A stretch of DNA of 64,000 nt from Budorcas taxicolor (taxonomy: Eukaryota; Chordata; Mammalia; Artiodactyla; Bovidae), in contig NC_068924.1 of the NCBI RefSeq assembly GCF_023091745.1, positions 70,768,832 to 70,832,831 of the forward strand, given 5' to 3'. The translations under genes were made by a program, and so were the position numbers. The notes below the pieces were generated by a model, which saw nothing but the letters and a program-made list of their open reading frames with translations, ran no database searches and was not told the origin of the DNA. Below are positions 1 through 10,400 of this stretch, in pieces (the stretch's first letter is position 1; each line of letters opens with the position of its first letter).

Positions 1-190
1 TCAATTGAGTTCGACTCTTTGCAACTCCATGGACTATAGCCCGCTAGGCTTCTCTGTCCAGGGGATTTCCCAGGCAAGAATACTGCAGTGGGTTGCCATT
101 CCCTTCTCCAGGGGATCTTCCACTCCCAGGGACTGAACCCAGATAGTCCCACATTTCAGGTGAATTCTTTACCAATTATTCAGGGATGCC
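1..190 (-). mobile_element. Bov-tA SINE, cut by window start
   Basis: The reverse complement of a Bov-tA SINE. It has the conserved block for 'tccatgg...gcccgctaggct', then 'ccaggcaagaatactg', the 'gggttgccattcccttctcc' segment and the tRNA-like head at 140-190, decayed to 'ttattcagggatgcc'. The SINE's 3' end lies before base 1. Bov-tA is a non-autonomous, tRNA-Glu-derived SINE thought to be mobilised by BovB machinery. Divergence suggests an old copy. Confidence 0.9.
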
Positions 191-890
191 TTGGGATTAG
201 GCTAAGTGGTTGCGTATAACTCCAGATCAAAAACAACATGAATTTCAAAATTCTATGCAGAAATTCAATGGCAATTCAACTGCAAGTGGGCTGGACAGGC
301 CGATGCCATTTCCCACCTCAAGCACATGTCTTTCCTTTCCATGTCCTGCTCCACGGTCAGCTCACTAAGTATCATGCAAGTAGAACTAACTGTTGGGTGC
401 GACTCTCAACAACCAGAGGATAAGAGTGTGGGGTGGGCACTCCACTCTCCCATCTTCCAGGTGGATGATCCTGGGCCACATCAGGCAGGCTGCTCAGAAA
501 TATCAGAAGAAGCGAACTCTGTTGCCTACAGCAGTGACCTCAATAATGTTCCCCTTCTGTCAGCTTTTCTTCCTTCCTTACTCCTTCACATCTGCTCCCT
601 AAGATCACCTCCTAAAAAAAACCTCCTTCCTCCCAAGTACCTGTTTCAGGTTCTGCTTTCAGGGAACACAAACTAAGACAGGCTTTCAATTTACAAAAGA
701 AAGACATTTAGGGTGAGAAGGAAATAATGCAACTAGACTGAGGGCAATGTTCTTTCTGCTGCCCTGGGTGGGTACGGATGGACAGCCCACTTGGTTGAGA
801 AGCATCCCCAGAAGAGACCCTCCTTCTTAGCATCTCATCCAAAAAGATACAATCTACTAACAGAGAAATAGTAAAAAACCTCGTTATATA
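191..890. other. Unique sequence, no gene seen
   Basis: No ruminant SINE or LINE recognised. Short ORFs at 238-676 have no recognisable domain and overlap in different frames. The stretch about 560-685, ending 'acacaaactaagaca', resembles the tail of an ancient mammalian LTR or LINE copy, but I cannot assign a family. Confidence 0.4.
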
Positions 891-1113
891 CAGGGGGCTT
901 TCCAGGTGGCGCTAGTGGTAAAGAACCAGTGCAGGAGACATAGGAAATGCAGGCTCAATTCCTGGTTTAGGCATTTCCCCTGGAGTAGGACATGGCAAGC
1001 AACCCACTCCAGTATTCTTGTCTGGAGAATCCCATGGGTAGAGGAGCCTGGTAAGATACAGTCCATTGGGTCCATAGGGTTGCAGAGTCGGACACAACTG
1101 AAGCAACTTAGGA
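891..1113 (+). mobile_element. Bov-tA SINE
   Basis: Sense-orientation Bov-tA: the tRNA-derived head 'ggctttccaggtggcgctag' is followed by the BovA body ('cccactccagtattcttg', 'tctggagaatcccatgg') and the 3' block 'agagtcggacacaactgaag'. Candidate TSDs are 'cgttatata' at 882-890 and 'cgattatata' at 1114-1123, which fix both ends. Any ORF here on either strand is a SINE artefact. Confidence 0.93.
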
Positions 1114-1194
1114 CGATTATATAAAGAATAAGAAATACCGTAAGTGATGGAAAATTATTAGCAACAAAAATAAAAGAACACAAGCTTTGATATC

Positions 1195-1500
1195 ATATCT
1201 AGGTAGAACCCTTGCTCTGCCATTGCATGGCTGTGTGACCTTGATGCAGAAGCTTTTTACAGTTTACTGTGCGACTCTGTAAGAAATCAGAGCTGGTGCA
1301 CTGGGATGCTCCTGAGGGATGGGATGGGGAGGGAGGTGGGAGGGGGGTTCAAGATGGGGAATGCATGTACACTCATGGCTGATTCATGTCAATGTATGGC
1401 AAAAACCACTACAATATTGTAAAGTAATTAGCCCCCAATTAAAATCAATTAATTAATTTAAAAAAAGAAATCAGGAATAAATAGACTTAAAATAACAGTA
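1195..1500 (+). repeat. MIR SINE remnant, split by an L1
   Basis: MIR core block 'ctctgccattgcatggctgtgtgaccttg' is at about 1217-1245 (conserved core 'ctgtgtgacctt'). The MIR then continues through 'cagtttactg...gactctgtaag' up to 1290 and resumes at 1475 with 'gaataaatag'. The L1 at 1291-1464 interrupts it. MIR is an ancient tRNA-derived mammalian SINE. Confidence 0.6.
1291..1464 (+). mobile_element. Bovine-type L1, 174-bp 3' end
   Basis: Matches the 3' UTR typical of ruminant L1: 'gctggtgcactgggatg', the G-rich stretch at 1316-1348, 'ttcatgtcaatgtatggcaa', 'acaatattgtaaagtaatta' and an A-rich tail. A 10-bp TSD 'aagaaatcag' occurs at 1281-1290 and 1465-1474. It is extremely 5'-truncated, with no coding sequence left. 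Confidence 0.92.
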
Positions 1501-1506
1501 AGTGAA

Positions 1507-1712
1507 TGAAGTGAAAGTTGCTCAGTCGTGTCTGACTCTTTGCGACCCCATGCATTGTAGCCTTCCAGGCTCCTCTGTCCACAGAATTCTCCAGGTAAGA
1601 ACACTGCAGTGGGTAGCCATTCATTTCAGGTAACTATCCCAGCCCAGGGATTGAACCCAGGTCTCCTGCATTGCAGGTGGATTCTTTACTGCCTGAGCCA
1701 CCAGGGAAGCCC
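1507..1712 (-). mobile_element. Bov-tA SINE
   Basis: Antisense Bov-tA. The 3' block 'ctcagtcgtgtctgactctt' comes first on the plus strand and the tRNA-like head 'gagccaccagggaagccc' last. The A-rich SINE tail reads as 'gaagtgaaagt'. A partial second copy follows directly at 1713. Confidence 0.92.
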
Positions 1713-1808
1713 AAGAATACTAGAGTGGGTGGCCTATCCCTTCTCCAGGGGATCTTCCTGACCCAGGAATCAAACTGGGGTCTCCTGCATTGCAGGCAGA
1801 TTCTTTAA
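1713..1808 (-). mobile_element. Partial Bov-tA, head-to-tail with previous SINE
   Basis: A second, partial antisense Bov-tA starts in the middle of the BovA body ('aagaatactagagtgggtgg') and runs through 'caggggatcttcctgaccc' to 'gcaggcagattctttaa'. It abuts the full SINE at 1507-1712 without a spacer. Either a SINE inserted into a SINE or an unequal duplication. Confidence 0.85.
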
Positions 1809-2825
1809 AAGCTAACCTCCCAATAAATGACCATTATAATTTCATCACTATTACCATTGTTATATATAATAATTTTGTGATTGCTATTCAACCAAAAAAA
1901 GAAACATATCATGCTGCAAATGATAACCTCACTCAAAACTGGAGTTTTAGTTACTTTGTGCCCTTTTGAAACAACAGGCAGGGAGTGTTTCTTTTTTGTT
2001 TTCTGATGATTGTAACAGCAAGACACAGGAAAATATAAATGAAAAGGAACACTGCAGATTGTACCCCCTCCCTCTCTCTGCCGAGGACTTGGAGAAGGCC
2101 CATTGATGACTCTTGGCACCAAAGCATTTCATTCCTTTGGGTTGTGGACTGACACTCCCAGGGTTGATGAAGACTGAGACATAGAGCCACCCTCCCTGGC
2201 TCTCCCTTTCCCAAAACCACCTGTGCCAACTGTTACGGAATGCATCCCAGATTTTGCAGAGGCAGGCAAGCATCCAGTAATGAATGTGCCGGGATGCAAA
2301 GCTATGTCAGAAAATCATCCGATCTCAAGGACCTTAAATGTCAGCAGATCTCTCCTACTGTGGCCTTGCCAAGTGGTTGCCCTGCAACTCCTGAACACTG
2401 CCACGTTCCGAGATGGCCTATTCCATATTGTGACAGATCCAACTTCTAGAAAGCCTTCTATTCTTTATATTCATCCAAAATGTTTTCCCTGTAGCTTATG
2501 CTTATCATTTGTTATACTTCTAATCTATTAAGTCATTTAGAGTAAAAGTGAATCTTTTCTCCATATGGTAACCCTTGAAAAAATTGGGAACCTCAGTCAC
2601 TTCTTCCCTTGGTTGCCATTTCTTCTGGCTAGACAGCTCCATATCTTTCTTCAGTTCTTCATTTATTCCCCACCGTTCAGGGAGATCAGGGAAATAGCTT
2701 GAACGTATCTAAATAACTGCCTTTGAGATAAAATAATAATGATAGTATGGTTTAATTTTTAAACAAATAATTGAGAATTGGCAGTATGATCCAAATAGAG
2801 TCCGTAAATACATGTCACTTAAAAG
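1809..2825. other. Unique sequence, no gene seen
   Basis: About 1 kb without a recognised repeat. Overlapping ORFs of about 100 codons occur on both strands (minus 1805-2273, plus 2223-2531). None shows a domain, signal peptide or splice-consistent context. AT-rich around 1810-1920 and 2720-2800. Confidence 0.4.
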
Positions 2826-3136
2826 AAACTGATTGTCCCTCAGTCAGGTCTGACTCTCTGTGATTCCATGGCTGTGAACTTTGCAAAACGTCCCCCTCCT
2901 CTGTCTCTGGTCTCAGCAGTTAATATGCAGATTGTGTGTTAGTCACTTAATTGTCCAATCATGGGACCCCATGGACTGTAGCCCACCATGCTCTTCTGTC
3001 CTTGGAATTAGCCCAGCAAAGATACTAGAATGGGTAGCCAATCCCTTCTCCAGGGGATCTTCCCGACCCAGGGTCAAACCCAGGTCTCCTGCATTGCAGA
3101 CAGATTTTATACCATCTGAGCCACCAGGAGCGCCCA
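2826..3136 (-). mobile_element. Bov-tA SINE with a second 3' block
   Basis: Antisense Bov-tA body and head fill about 2936-3134. A second SINE 3' segment is at about 2830-2878, separated by about 55 bp of other sequence. The complex is bounded by an exact 11-bp TSD 'tcacttaaaag' at 2815-2825 and 3137-3147, so both blocks arrived, or rearranged, within one insertion site. Confidence 0.88.
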
Positions 3137-3154
3137 TCACTTAAAAGGCAGATG

Positions 3155-3370
3155 GTTATTTAGGAAGAGCATGGCCTCTGGAGTTAGACCAGCTTGAATC
3201 TGAACGTCAGCTCTGCTGCTTACTGGCTTAGTGACCTTGAACAGATTGTGTAACACCTTTCAGCCTCAGTTTCCTTGTCTGTAAAATGGACTTAAAACAC
3301 ACATCCCAGAGAGTTACCATGAGGATTAAATGAGAGAAATGACATAAATGTACTCTGGGTACAACCTGGC
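3155..3370 (+). repeat. MIR SINE
   Basis: Long, well-preserved MIR: 'agagcatggcctctggagtt', then 'ctctgctgcttactggctta' with 'gtgacctt', then 'cctcagtttccttgtctgta', 'aaatgga' and 'gaggattaaatgag'. All are in the order expected for sense MIR. Confidence 0.88.
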
Positions 3371-3374
3371 CACA

Positions 3375-3575
3375 TGATGCAACAGAAAGAACATGAGCTT
3401 GGAAGCTAGATGGAAGAGTTGGAATCTTGTCTGTGCTACTGCTTATCCATGAAAATCTGCAGGAGTAAATGAGGTATTCTGAGCCTCTTCTTCATCTGTC
3501 AAATGCCAAACAACACTGAATTTTAAAATGTATTGTAAAGATGAAAAAACTATTTGTAATGTGCCTAGAGCAGAG
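3375..3575 (+). repeat. Probable second MIR, diverged
   Basis: Directly after the previous MIR: 'agaacatgagcttggaagct', 'tctgtgctactgcttatcc', 'gagcctcttcttcatctgtc' and 'ttgtaaagatga' follow MIR order. The core is degraded, so the family call is less certain. Confidence 0.55.
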
Positions 3576-5100
3576 TCTATTTCTTGAGTTATCCTTATTT
3601 TTTTAAAGTTTCTTTTTCGTTTCAATCTCATTAGAAGATGCAAACCAGGATAGCCTTCTAATTTGGGGTTTCGACCGAGGTGGTGATAGAAGGAAGGAGT
3701 ATTATGAAAAAAAGAGATGCCAAGCATTAAAAAATCCAGACAATTCCCCTAAAAAGTAAAAAGTTTATGAGAATTAAACCAATAATGTCAAGACAGTATA
3801 CATTTTGATTTTTTACATATTTATATTCAAAAAGAGACCAAGAGAGTTACACCTATGATACAACAGGATATTAGTGAGTCTGTGATTTTTTTTAAGTTTA
3901 AAATATCAGGAGAGGAATTCACAGGGATGAAGCCAGATCATGTTTGGGCCACTGGGAAGAATGTTAAATATTCAGGATGGTGCAAAGAAAAGGCAGAAAG
4001 AGCACATGGAACCTCTATACAGGCTGTGTATCTATTCAAAAGGTGTGCCCAGGCCCAACACATGTAAGACAAAGATGATTGCTATGGGCTTGATGCCAAT
4101 CCATCACCACTCCTGGAAAAATATGCCCCAAACACTCATTACCTTTGAGAAGGACTGTCTGAGTGCATAAAGGGCAAATCAGAAGTAACGACCTATAGGG
4201 TAAGGACACTTTGACTTTCAAGTCTAAATTTAAAAGCCACTTTGAAAACATTCAGTGGAAAAGGTGTCCAATGATTTTATTTCTGACCACTTCTTCAGCC
4301 TGCTTCATACCCTAAAGAAACCTCTTTTTCTCTCTCTGCACCTCTGTGTAAGATGTAAGGTGGACTGAGGGTGCGCTGGCCAGTTTCTGGGCTCCCTTTC
4401 AGCACCAACAAATGCTATGTTTCTTTTCTGTCAAAAGTATTCAAGATTGATTAGCATCAAGAAACCAGCAAATTTCCAGGCAGCTTTCAGCATAGAGCCT
4501 GGAATAGTCGAAGCTGAATGAGAGTATACGCTTGGATGTGCACTGTTTCAAAATTAAAATCAATCAATGGACGTCTAGGTGATGCTCAAAGTGGTTAGAT
4601 AACATCTGGTTAATTGAAATCTAAGATCACTTGCAGGATACAGGATTTTACTACACTGGAACTGGTACAGACTGACATCCCATTCTAGAAATTCTTGCAT
4701 TAAACCATGATTTCAGCAAGAATATAAGTGGGTCGCCTCCCTTCCTTCAAAAGAGTCTTTGTTCAGTCTTAAAGGTGGCGACATGAGCTAATATCCTCTA
4801 AGCCAAGAAGGAAGTTTCCATCTCCTCTTTTATACACATCCCTTCATCCTTCTTCCTTACTCTCAGTCCCTGGCATGTTTTATCAGGAGGGAGAGGCTGA
4901 GCACGTTCAAGTTTGTGTCCAGTACAGAAAGCAGAGGTAAGTCTGGGGAAAGGATTTGGTGTTTGGGGGCCTTAAGGACTTGAATACAAGGCCACCTACA
5001 CATCATCCATTCATTTGCTATCTAGAGAAAAATGAAGCCGCCCAGATGCAATATCCTCAGTGTGTCCCTCCTGGAGATATAGCCTGTGCTTGCAGGAGTG
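3576..5100. other. Unique sequence, no gene seen
   Basis: About 1.5 kb free of recognisable repeats. Short ORFs at 3855-4170 (+), 4036-4251 (-) and 4956-5144 (+) are mutually overlapping and domainless. Confidence 0.4.
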
Positions 5101-5318
5101 CGTGCTCAGCCTCTTCAGATGTGCCCGACTGTGTGACCCTGTAGACCGTAGTCTGCCAGCTTCCTCTGTCCATGGGGTTTTCCAGGCAAGAATACTGGAG
5201 GGGGTTGCTACGCCCTCCTCCAGGGGATCTTCCCAACCCAGGTATTGAACCCACTTCTCTTTACGTCTCCTGCACTGGCAGGCAGGTTCTTTTATATTCG
5301 TGCCACCTGGGAAGCCCA
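5101..5318 (-). mobile_element. Bov-tA SINE
   Basis: Antisense Bov-tA of the variant with 'ctcctgcactggcaggcagg' and the head 'gtgccacctgggaagccca'. The 3' end on the plus strand is 'gtgctcagcctcttcag'. ORFs of 60-100 codons crossing it on both strands are SINE artefacts. Confidence 0.92.
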
Positions 5319-6295
5319 CATATACAGCCTAAATATTCAGTATTAATGACATCATTACGTAATTATTACATGTGATGACAATAATGATACTCATTTGACC
5401 AACATAATGGAACACAAACACTGTCCTTCCATCACAGACACGTATCATGTTTTCATTATGGAGGTCATAACTTGCTTCTTCATGGACTATTTCCCCAAAG
5501 AAATGAGGCTGCTCCAATGCTTTGTCCTCCTGGTCATCTCTAGGGAAGTTGGTTACCCTGATGAGTTGCTGAAGGAAACAAATGCCAAACCCCTTCCCCT
5601 AGCAGGGAGGAAAGGCAGTATTCATCTTGGGCCACCCACTCTCTATCTTATGCTTCATCCCTTTCATCAAATGACTTTGCCATTCATTCCAGCAACAGAA
5701 GGCCGGGGTGGTCCAGCCGGATGGCATGGTGCTGAAATCGCTCCCCATAAAAATGTGCCTGCAATGTTACAACAGCTTTGATGCTGTTGTAATGCACCCA
5801 TAAAATCAAGGAACATATGTAGAGGCAGCTGCTGGTGGCAGCAAAGGAATGTAAAAAATATGGGGCTGTTGAAAAACTCTGATAGATTTTACTGCCAGCC
5901 AAGTACATATATTTTTTATGGTCTGCTATGTGAAACTGCAAACAAATGCCATGCCTTTCTTTAGTGTGTTTATTCATTGCATCATTTACAACAAATTTCT
6001 GAGACAAGCTAGTAGCCTGGATGACTAGTTTTCAAATCAGTGGTTTCTGTTTAGCCTTAAGTAACTCAGAGAAAAAGAAAAAGGCTTTAATAACTGGCCC
6101 TTGGAAGGCAGTGGGGAAGCCCTAGATATTAGGAAAAAGCTAATGTCACTCCCCCTAAACCATTTCCCTACATCACACCCTCTGTATACATCAGGACCCT
6201 CAGAAGATGGCTTCACAACAGCTTTGATCTGGCAAGCAACTAAGTAGGGATATAATAATTAGGGAAGAAAATATCAGATTACCGAAGCCTAAGGG
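5319..6295. other. Unique sequence with a small stem-loop
   Basis: About 980 bp without recognised repeats, including a 128-codon plus-strand ORF (5395-5781) with no recognisable domain. A perfect 10-bp inverted repeat is at 5767-5776/5783-5792 (loop 6 nt). The low repeat load could mean conserved non-coding sequence, but this cannot be judged from one species. Confidence 0.4.
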
Positions 6296-6512
6296 AAGGC
6301 TGATGCGGGGAAAGATTAAAGTCAAAAGGAGAAGAGGGCAGTAGAGGATGAGATGGTTAGTTAGCATCACCAACTCAATGGACACAAACTTGGGCAAACT
6401 CCAGGAGATAGTGAAGGGCAGGGAAGCCTGGCATGCTTCAGCACATGGGATTACAAATAATTGGACACAACTTAACCACTGAACAACAGCAACAGCAACA
6501 ACAACAACAAGG
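6296..6512 (+). mobile_element. BovB LINE 3' end (CAA-tail type)
   Basis: Sense BovB 3' terminal ~200 bp: 'aggctgatgcggggaaagat', 'gaggatgagatggttag', 'actcaatggacacaaac', 'gggcagggaagcctggc', then a tail of CAG/CAA units at 6483-6512. Severely 5'-truncated; no RT domain. A longer BovB copy follows 200 bp downstream in the same orientation. Confidence 0.9.
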
Positions 6513-6712
6513 GTAGTATTAGTATAAAAACAAAAGGATGCACAAAGTAAATCAATGGGATGTGAAAAGAAAATATTACAACTACCATTACATTTATTTG
6601 TATGTAAAATAATAGAGAAAAAAGTATGTTTACTAATGTTTAACATATACTCAATGGGAGCGCTCTTATTACTAGCAGGTCAACGCAGGGGAGGACTCAA
6701 TCCAAAATTCAT

Positions 6713-7262
6713 ATGCTGCGGCCATGAAATTAGATGATTGCTTCTTGGCAGGAAAGCTATGACAAACCTAGACAGTATGTTAAAAAGCAAAGACATCACT
6801 TTGTCAACAAAGGTTCTTACCATCAAGGCTATGGTTTTTCCAGCAGTCACATACGGTTGTGAGAGCTGGATCATAAAGAAGGTGGAGTGCCCAAGAATTG
6901 ATGCTTTTGAATTGTGGTGTTGGAGAAGACTCTTGAGAGACCCTTAGATTGCAAGGAGAACCAAGCAGTCAATCTTAAAGGAAATCCATCCTGAATACTC
7001 ATTAGAAGGACTAATGCTGAAGCTGAAGCTCCAATACTTATGCAAATAGCCAGTTCGTTGGAAAAGACCCTGATGCTGGGAAAGACTGAAGGCAGAGGAG
7101 AAGAGGGTGACAGGGGATGCAATGGTTGGATGGTATCACCGATGCAATGGACAAGAACTTGGGCAAACTCTGGGAACTGGTGAGAGATAGGGAAGCCAGG
7201 CATGCTGCAGTCCATGGGGTTGCAAAGAGACGGACATGAGTTGGTGACTGAACAACCACAAC
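6713..7262 (+). mobile_element. BovB LINE, 5'-truncated
   Basis: About 550 bp of sense BovB covering the region after the RT core to the 3' end. Translation of 6738-6947 shows 'LDSMLKSKDITLSTKV' and 'VTYGCESWIIKK', hallmark C-terminal BovB ORF2 residues. The element ends 'gactgaacaaccacaaca'. Stops after 6947 break the frame. The minus-strand ORFs at 6871-7316 are antisense. Confidence 0.93.
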
Positions 7263-7629
7263 ATAGTCATATATCAGGATAAATTTTCCAAAGTCTTTAT
7301 TATAAATGTATGACAAAAATGTTTAGAGACTGCTGAGTTAATAGTACCAAACTCTTTACCTCACACAATGAGAAAAGGCCCAAATTATCAAGAAATAGTT
7401 TCGTTTTTTTTTTTAAGACCATGAGGTATTTATTGCTTTCTTATTTGCAAGATCACATTAGTGACTAGTGTGAATGAAAAAAAACAGTTGACATCAATGC
7501 CATTCAAAAGAGTAATTTAATAAGAATAATGTCCTGAGACAGCCACTAAAATCAAACTTGAAGACTAGGAAAATGGTCATTTTTCATCAGAACTGGAATA
7601 TATAAAATATTAAATGTTTTCTCCATTAT
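7263..7629. other. Unique AT-rich sequence
   Basis: No gene or recognised repeat; contains a T10 run near 7404-7413. Confidence 0.4.
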
Positions 7630-8070
7630 GACATTTTAATCACATCACATACTATTCATATAGAGATAGGAAATAATTCTTATATGATATGATATGTTTT
7701 AGAGCATGAGTGAAAAGTGAACGTGTTAATTGCTCAGTAATGTCCCACTCTTTTTACAACTCCATGGATTGTGGCCCGCCAGGCTCCTCTGTCCATGGAA
7801 TTCTCCAGGCAAGAATAGTGGAGTGGGTTGCCATTCGCTTCTCCAGGGGATCTTCCTGACCCAGGGATCAAACCCAGGTCTTCTGCACTGCAGGAAAATT
7901 CTTTACCATCTGAGCCACCAGGGACATTTTAATCACATCACATAGGAAATATAGACATAGGAAATAATTCCTTCATATAGACATAGGAAATAATTCTTCA
8001 TATAGACATAGGAAATAATTCCTTCATATAGACATAGGAAATAATTCTTACATGATTTGTTTCAGAGCAT
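7630..8070. repeat. ~80-bp duplication flanking a SINE, right copy expanded
   Basis: The left copy 7630-7708 (starting 'gacattttaatcacatcaca', ending 'agagcat') recurs at 7923-8070 on the other side of the Bov-tA at 7709-7922. The right copy contains about four tandem ~26-bp units of the type 'cataggaaataattccttca' at about 7943-8050, where the left has one. This is far longer than a normal SINE TSD. Confidence 0.9.
7709..7922 (-). mobile_element. Bov-tA SINE
   Basis: Antisense Bov-tA with A-rich tail 'gagtgaaaagtgaacg', body 'ccatggaattctccaggcaa' and head 'ctgagccaccaggga'. It sits precisely between the two copies of the 7630-8070 duplication. The plus-strand ORF at 7730-7945 is a SINE artefact. 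Confidence 0.93.
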
Positions 8071-8450
8071 AAAAGTGCAGCAAATTTCCAAATTATTTTA
8101 TTTGGCTGGAACATGTGTTCTCTGGTTGGTTGGCTGGTATATGTTTGTTCTTGCTTTGAATGTGATCTTTTGGTGACTCCCATGTAGACACTAGTTTTAT
8201 TTTTTCTTATATTTTTTATCCTACTGGCATTTTTAATGGAGATATGGAAGGCTCAAAATGCATACACCCACAATATCCCCTTACCCTGCTCTTTCCAGTT
8301 CACCATGTGATCCTCCTTGCTGCAAACCACAGTCAGATTCAGAAGAGGAAAAACACACTAAGTGGCTAGAGTAAAGCCATAACTATAAATTTTAGTAATT
8401 GAGAATTTGGTATAGTTTTAAATAAGCATGGGTTTGATAACAGAAGAAGG
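8071..8450. other. Unique sequence, no gene seen
   Basis: No recognised element or coding signal. Confidence 0.4.
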
Positions 8451-8600
8451 TTCCTATTCTGGATCTGCCATTAACATGGCTGTGTGTACGTGGGCAAGTT
8501 AGTTACTCTTTCTTAAACATAGTCATCTGTAAAATATAGATACTTTATTCATACCTTAACAGGATTGGTGATACTAGATAAATGGAAACTATTATCATGA
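8451..8600 (+). repeat. MIR SINE fragment
   Basis: Shows 'ctggatctgccattaacatg', 'gctgtgtgtacgtgggcaag' (MIR core with a substitution) and 'catctgtaaaatatagat', in sense order. Confidence 0.65.
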
Positions 8601-9574
8601 ATATTATAACATAACATTTATTGCCTGTAACATCTGTCCACTGAAGGGCAAATAATTCAGAAGATTTAATATGATCATTATCATCATTAAAACAAGGTTG
8701 GGAATAGAGGAAGTAGTGGAGGAAAATCAGAAACACTTGTATGTAGAATGAGAACGAAGGAACTTTAAATATGGTCTAATGTACCTCTCTCAGAGTTCCA
8801 CTTCGCGCAGCAAGACTAAGGAGTTAACACAAGGCTACACAGCCAGGAACTGCTGCTATCTTTGGGAAGAGACACGGCTTGGCTTAAATCTTTCCAATGG
8901 TCTTCAGTGATTTATCTCTTGACCACACAGGAACCAATGAAACAAGCACATTTCCAGTCCTGAGTTCTTGGGCTCAGGTGAAAAATCTATTAATAGGCAT
9001 GAAAGGCCAGATGGACTGGCCAAGGCCTGGAGCACGGAGTTAGGTTTAGAGAAACCATCTGGGGTTTGTTCTTACGCCTTAGTGAAAAAGCCAGTGAGAG
9101 CCCAGAACACAAAACAGTCAATTAGTTGGAGGCCTGCTGGTTCTGTCGGCCTTTTACTGATACAGAAAAATGCTGGTCTGAAGAAGGGAAAGGCTTAGTT
9201 AGTTTCTTCTTCCTTTTCTAATTTTAAAAACTGAATACATGTTGGTAGCTAGGAAAGTAAGCTGAGAATTCAGGATTCACCCAGGTCCACACTTCCCAGC
9301 GTGAGAGCAGACAGTTCCCAGAACCCCCTCGTTCCATCCAAGGTGTTGTTCCCATAGCAGGGGGTGAGAGGGGTCTGGCTCTGGGTGTTCGCTGGAGGAA
9401 AAATCCAAACTATCCATCTGAGTTTGTTAAACACTTGTCTTAGAAACAAGTTGGTTCCACTCAGTATTACCCACCTTCCAGAAGAGTTCATGCTAAACTT
9501 TCAGAATTACTGAGTTTCCAAATGTAAAAATAAAAATTTCCATCATCACAGCAATAGAACAGAATGCTTTTAAA
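8601..9574. other. Unique sequence, no gene seen
   Basis: About 970 bp without recognised repeats. Small ORFs at 8968-9198 (+) and 9270-9491 (-) have no recognisable domain. Confidence 0.4.
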
Positions 9575-9680
9575 TGTCAGCTCCTTACTTACTAGCCATT
9601 TGATTTTACACAGGTTACTTAACCATTCTGACCTGTAGTTGCTTCATGTTAAAGGATGATAATAATAAAGTGTCTTCATG
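9575..9680 (+). repeat. MIR fragment
   Basis: The segment 'cagctccttacttactagcc', 'acacaggttacttaacc' and 'aggatgataataataa' follows MIR core-to-3' order. Confidence 0.55.
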
Positions 9681-9729
9681 TTAAAAGATGACTTAAAAAA
9701 GAAACAATTTATATAAGAAAGTTAGCGCA

Positions 9730-9830
9730 GTTCATTCATTGTTTTCATCCATTCATTTTGTCAACATGTATTCACTGGGTACTAACGCTATTCCAGGCAG
9801 AGACGGCATAGCAGTGAAAAGGTATATAAT
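9730..9830 (-). repeat. L2 LINE 3' end fragment
   Basis: 'catccattcattttgtcaac', 'tattcactgggtact' and 'attccaggcagagacggcat' match the reverse complement of the L2 3' terminus (the motif ending in TGAA repeats). Ancient CR1-clade LINE. Confidence 0.6.
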
Positions 9831-10204
9831 ACACTCGCTTATAATAGGCAACTAAATTACAGCAGCTATTTTAAACAGGCAGAAATTTGGGAAATAGGAA
9901 AAAAAAAAGGAATTTTTTTAAACCCATAACCCTACTGGCTATAAATAACCAATTTTAGTATTTTTTATATAATTCTTTGCTTTGATTTATTTTGAGCAAC
10001 AATAATCTAGATAAAGCTAAACCTAAAAGAGTATAAAGCAACTACAAAGGGTGGACTTTCTATGAGAATATGTTACAAGCAATATTTAGAAAATGCTTAC
10101 TGGTAATTTTGTATTTTATTATGTGCTAACATAGGAGCATTATCAGAGTTTTAGATTATGAGGGTATTTTAACTTTGGAATAAATGAAACAAAATTTTAT
10201 AATT
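9831..10204. other. Unique AT-rich sequence
   Basis: No gene or clear repeat. Contains an A-run at about 9899-9908. Confidence 0.4.
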
Positions 10205-10400
10205 TGGGGCAGACAGATCTCATTGTGACTCTAGCCTCTGCCTCTAACCAGCTGTGTGCTCTTGGGAAATTTTACTTCTCTAAGACTCAGTTTTCTCATC
10301 TTCAAATTTAGTTAACATTCTATTTATGATCTAGTTATTACCAATGTCTAAAAGAATACAAGCTTTTGTTATTTCATGAAATAATTGATAAATGCCTGCC
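10205..10400 (+). repeat. MIR SINE
   Basis: 'ctctgcctctaaccagctgt', 'gtgctcttgggaaatttta' and 'cagttttctcatcttcaa' lie in MIR sense order. The 3' part is diverged. Confidence 0.7.

Noticed and set aside
5395..5781. 128-codon plus-strand ORF in repeat-free DNA
   Set aside because: No recognisable domain, signal peptide or repeat of the frame elsewhere; no splice-site or promoter context. One open frame of this length is expected by chance in 64 kb.
7943..8050. Spaced direct repeats resembling a CRISPR array
   Set aside because: Units are contiguous minisatellite copies in mammalian DNA with no unique spacers.
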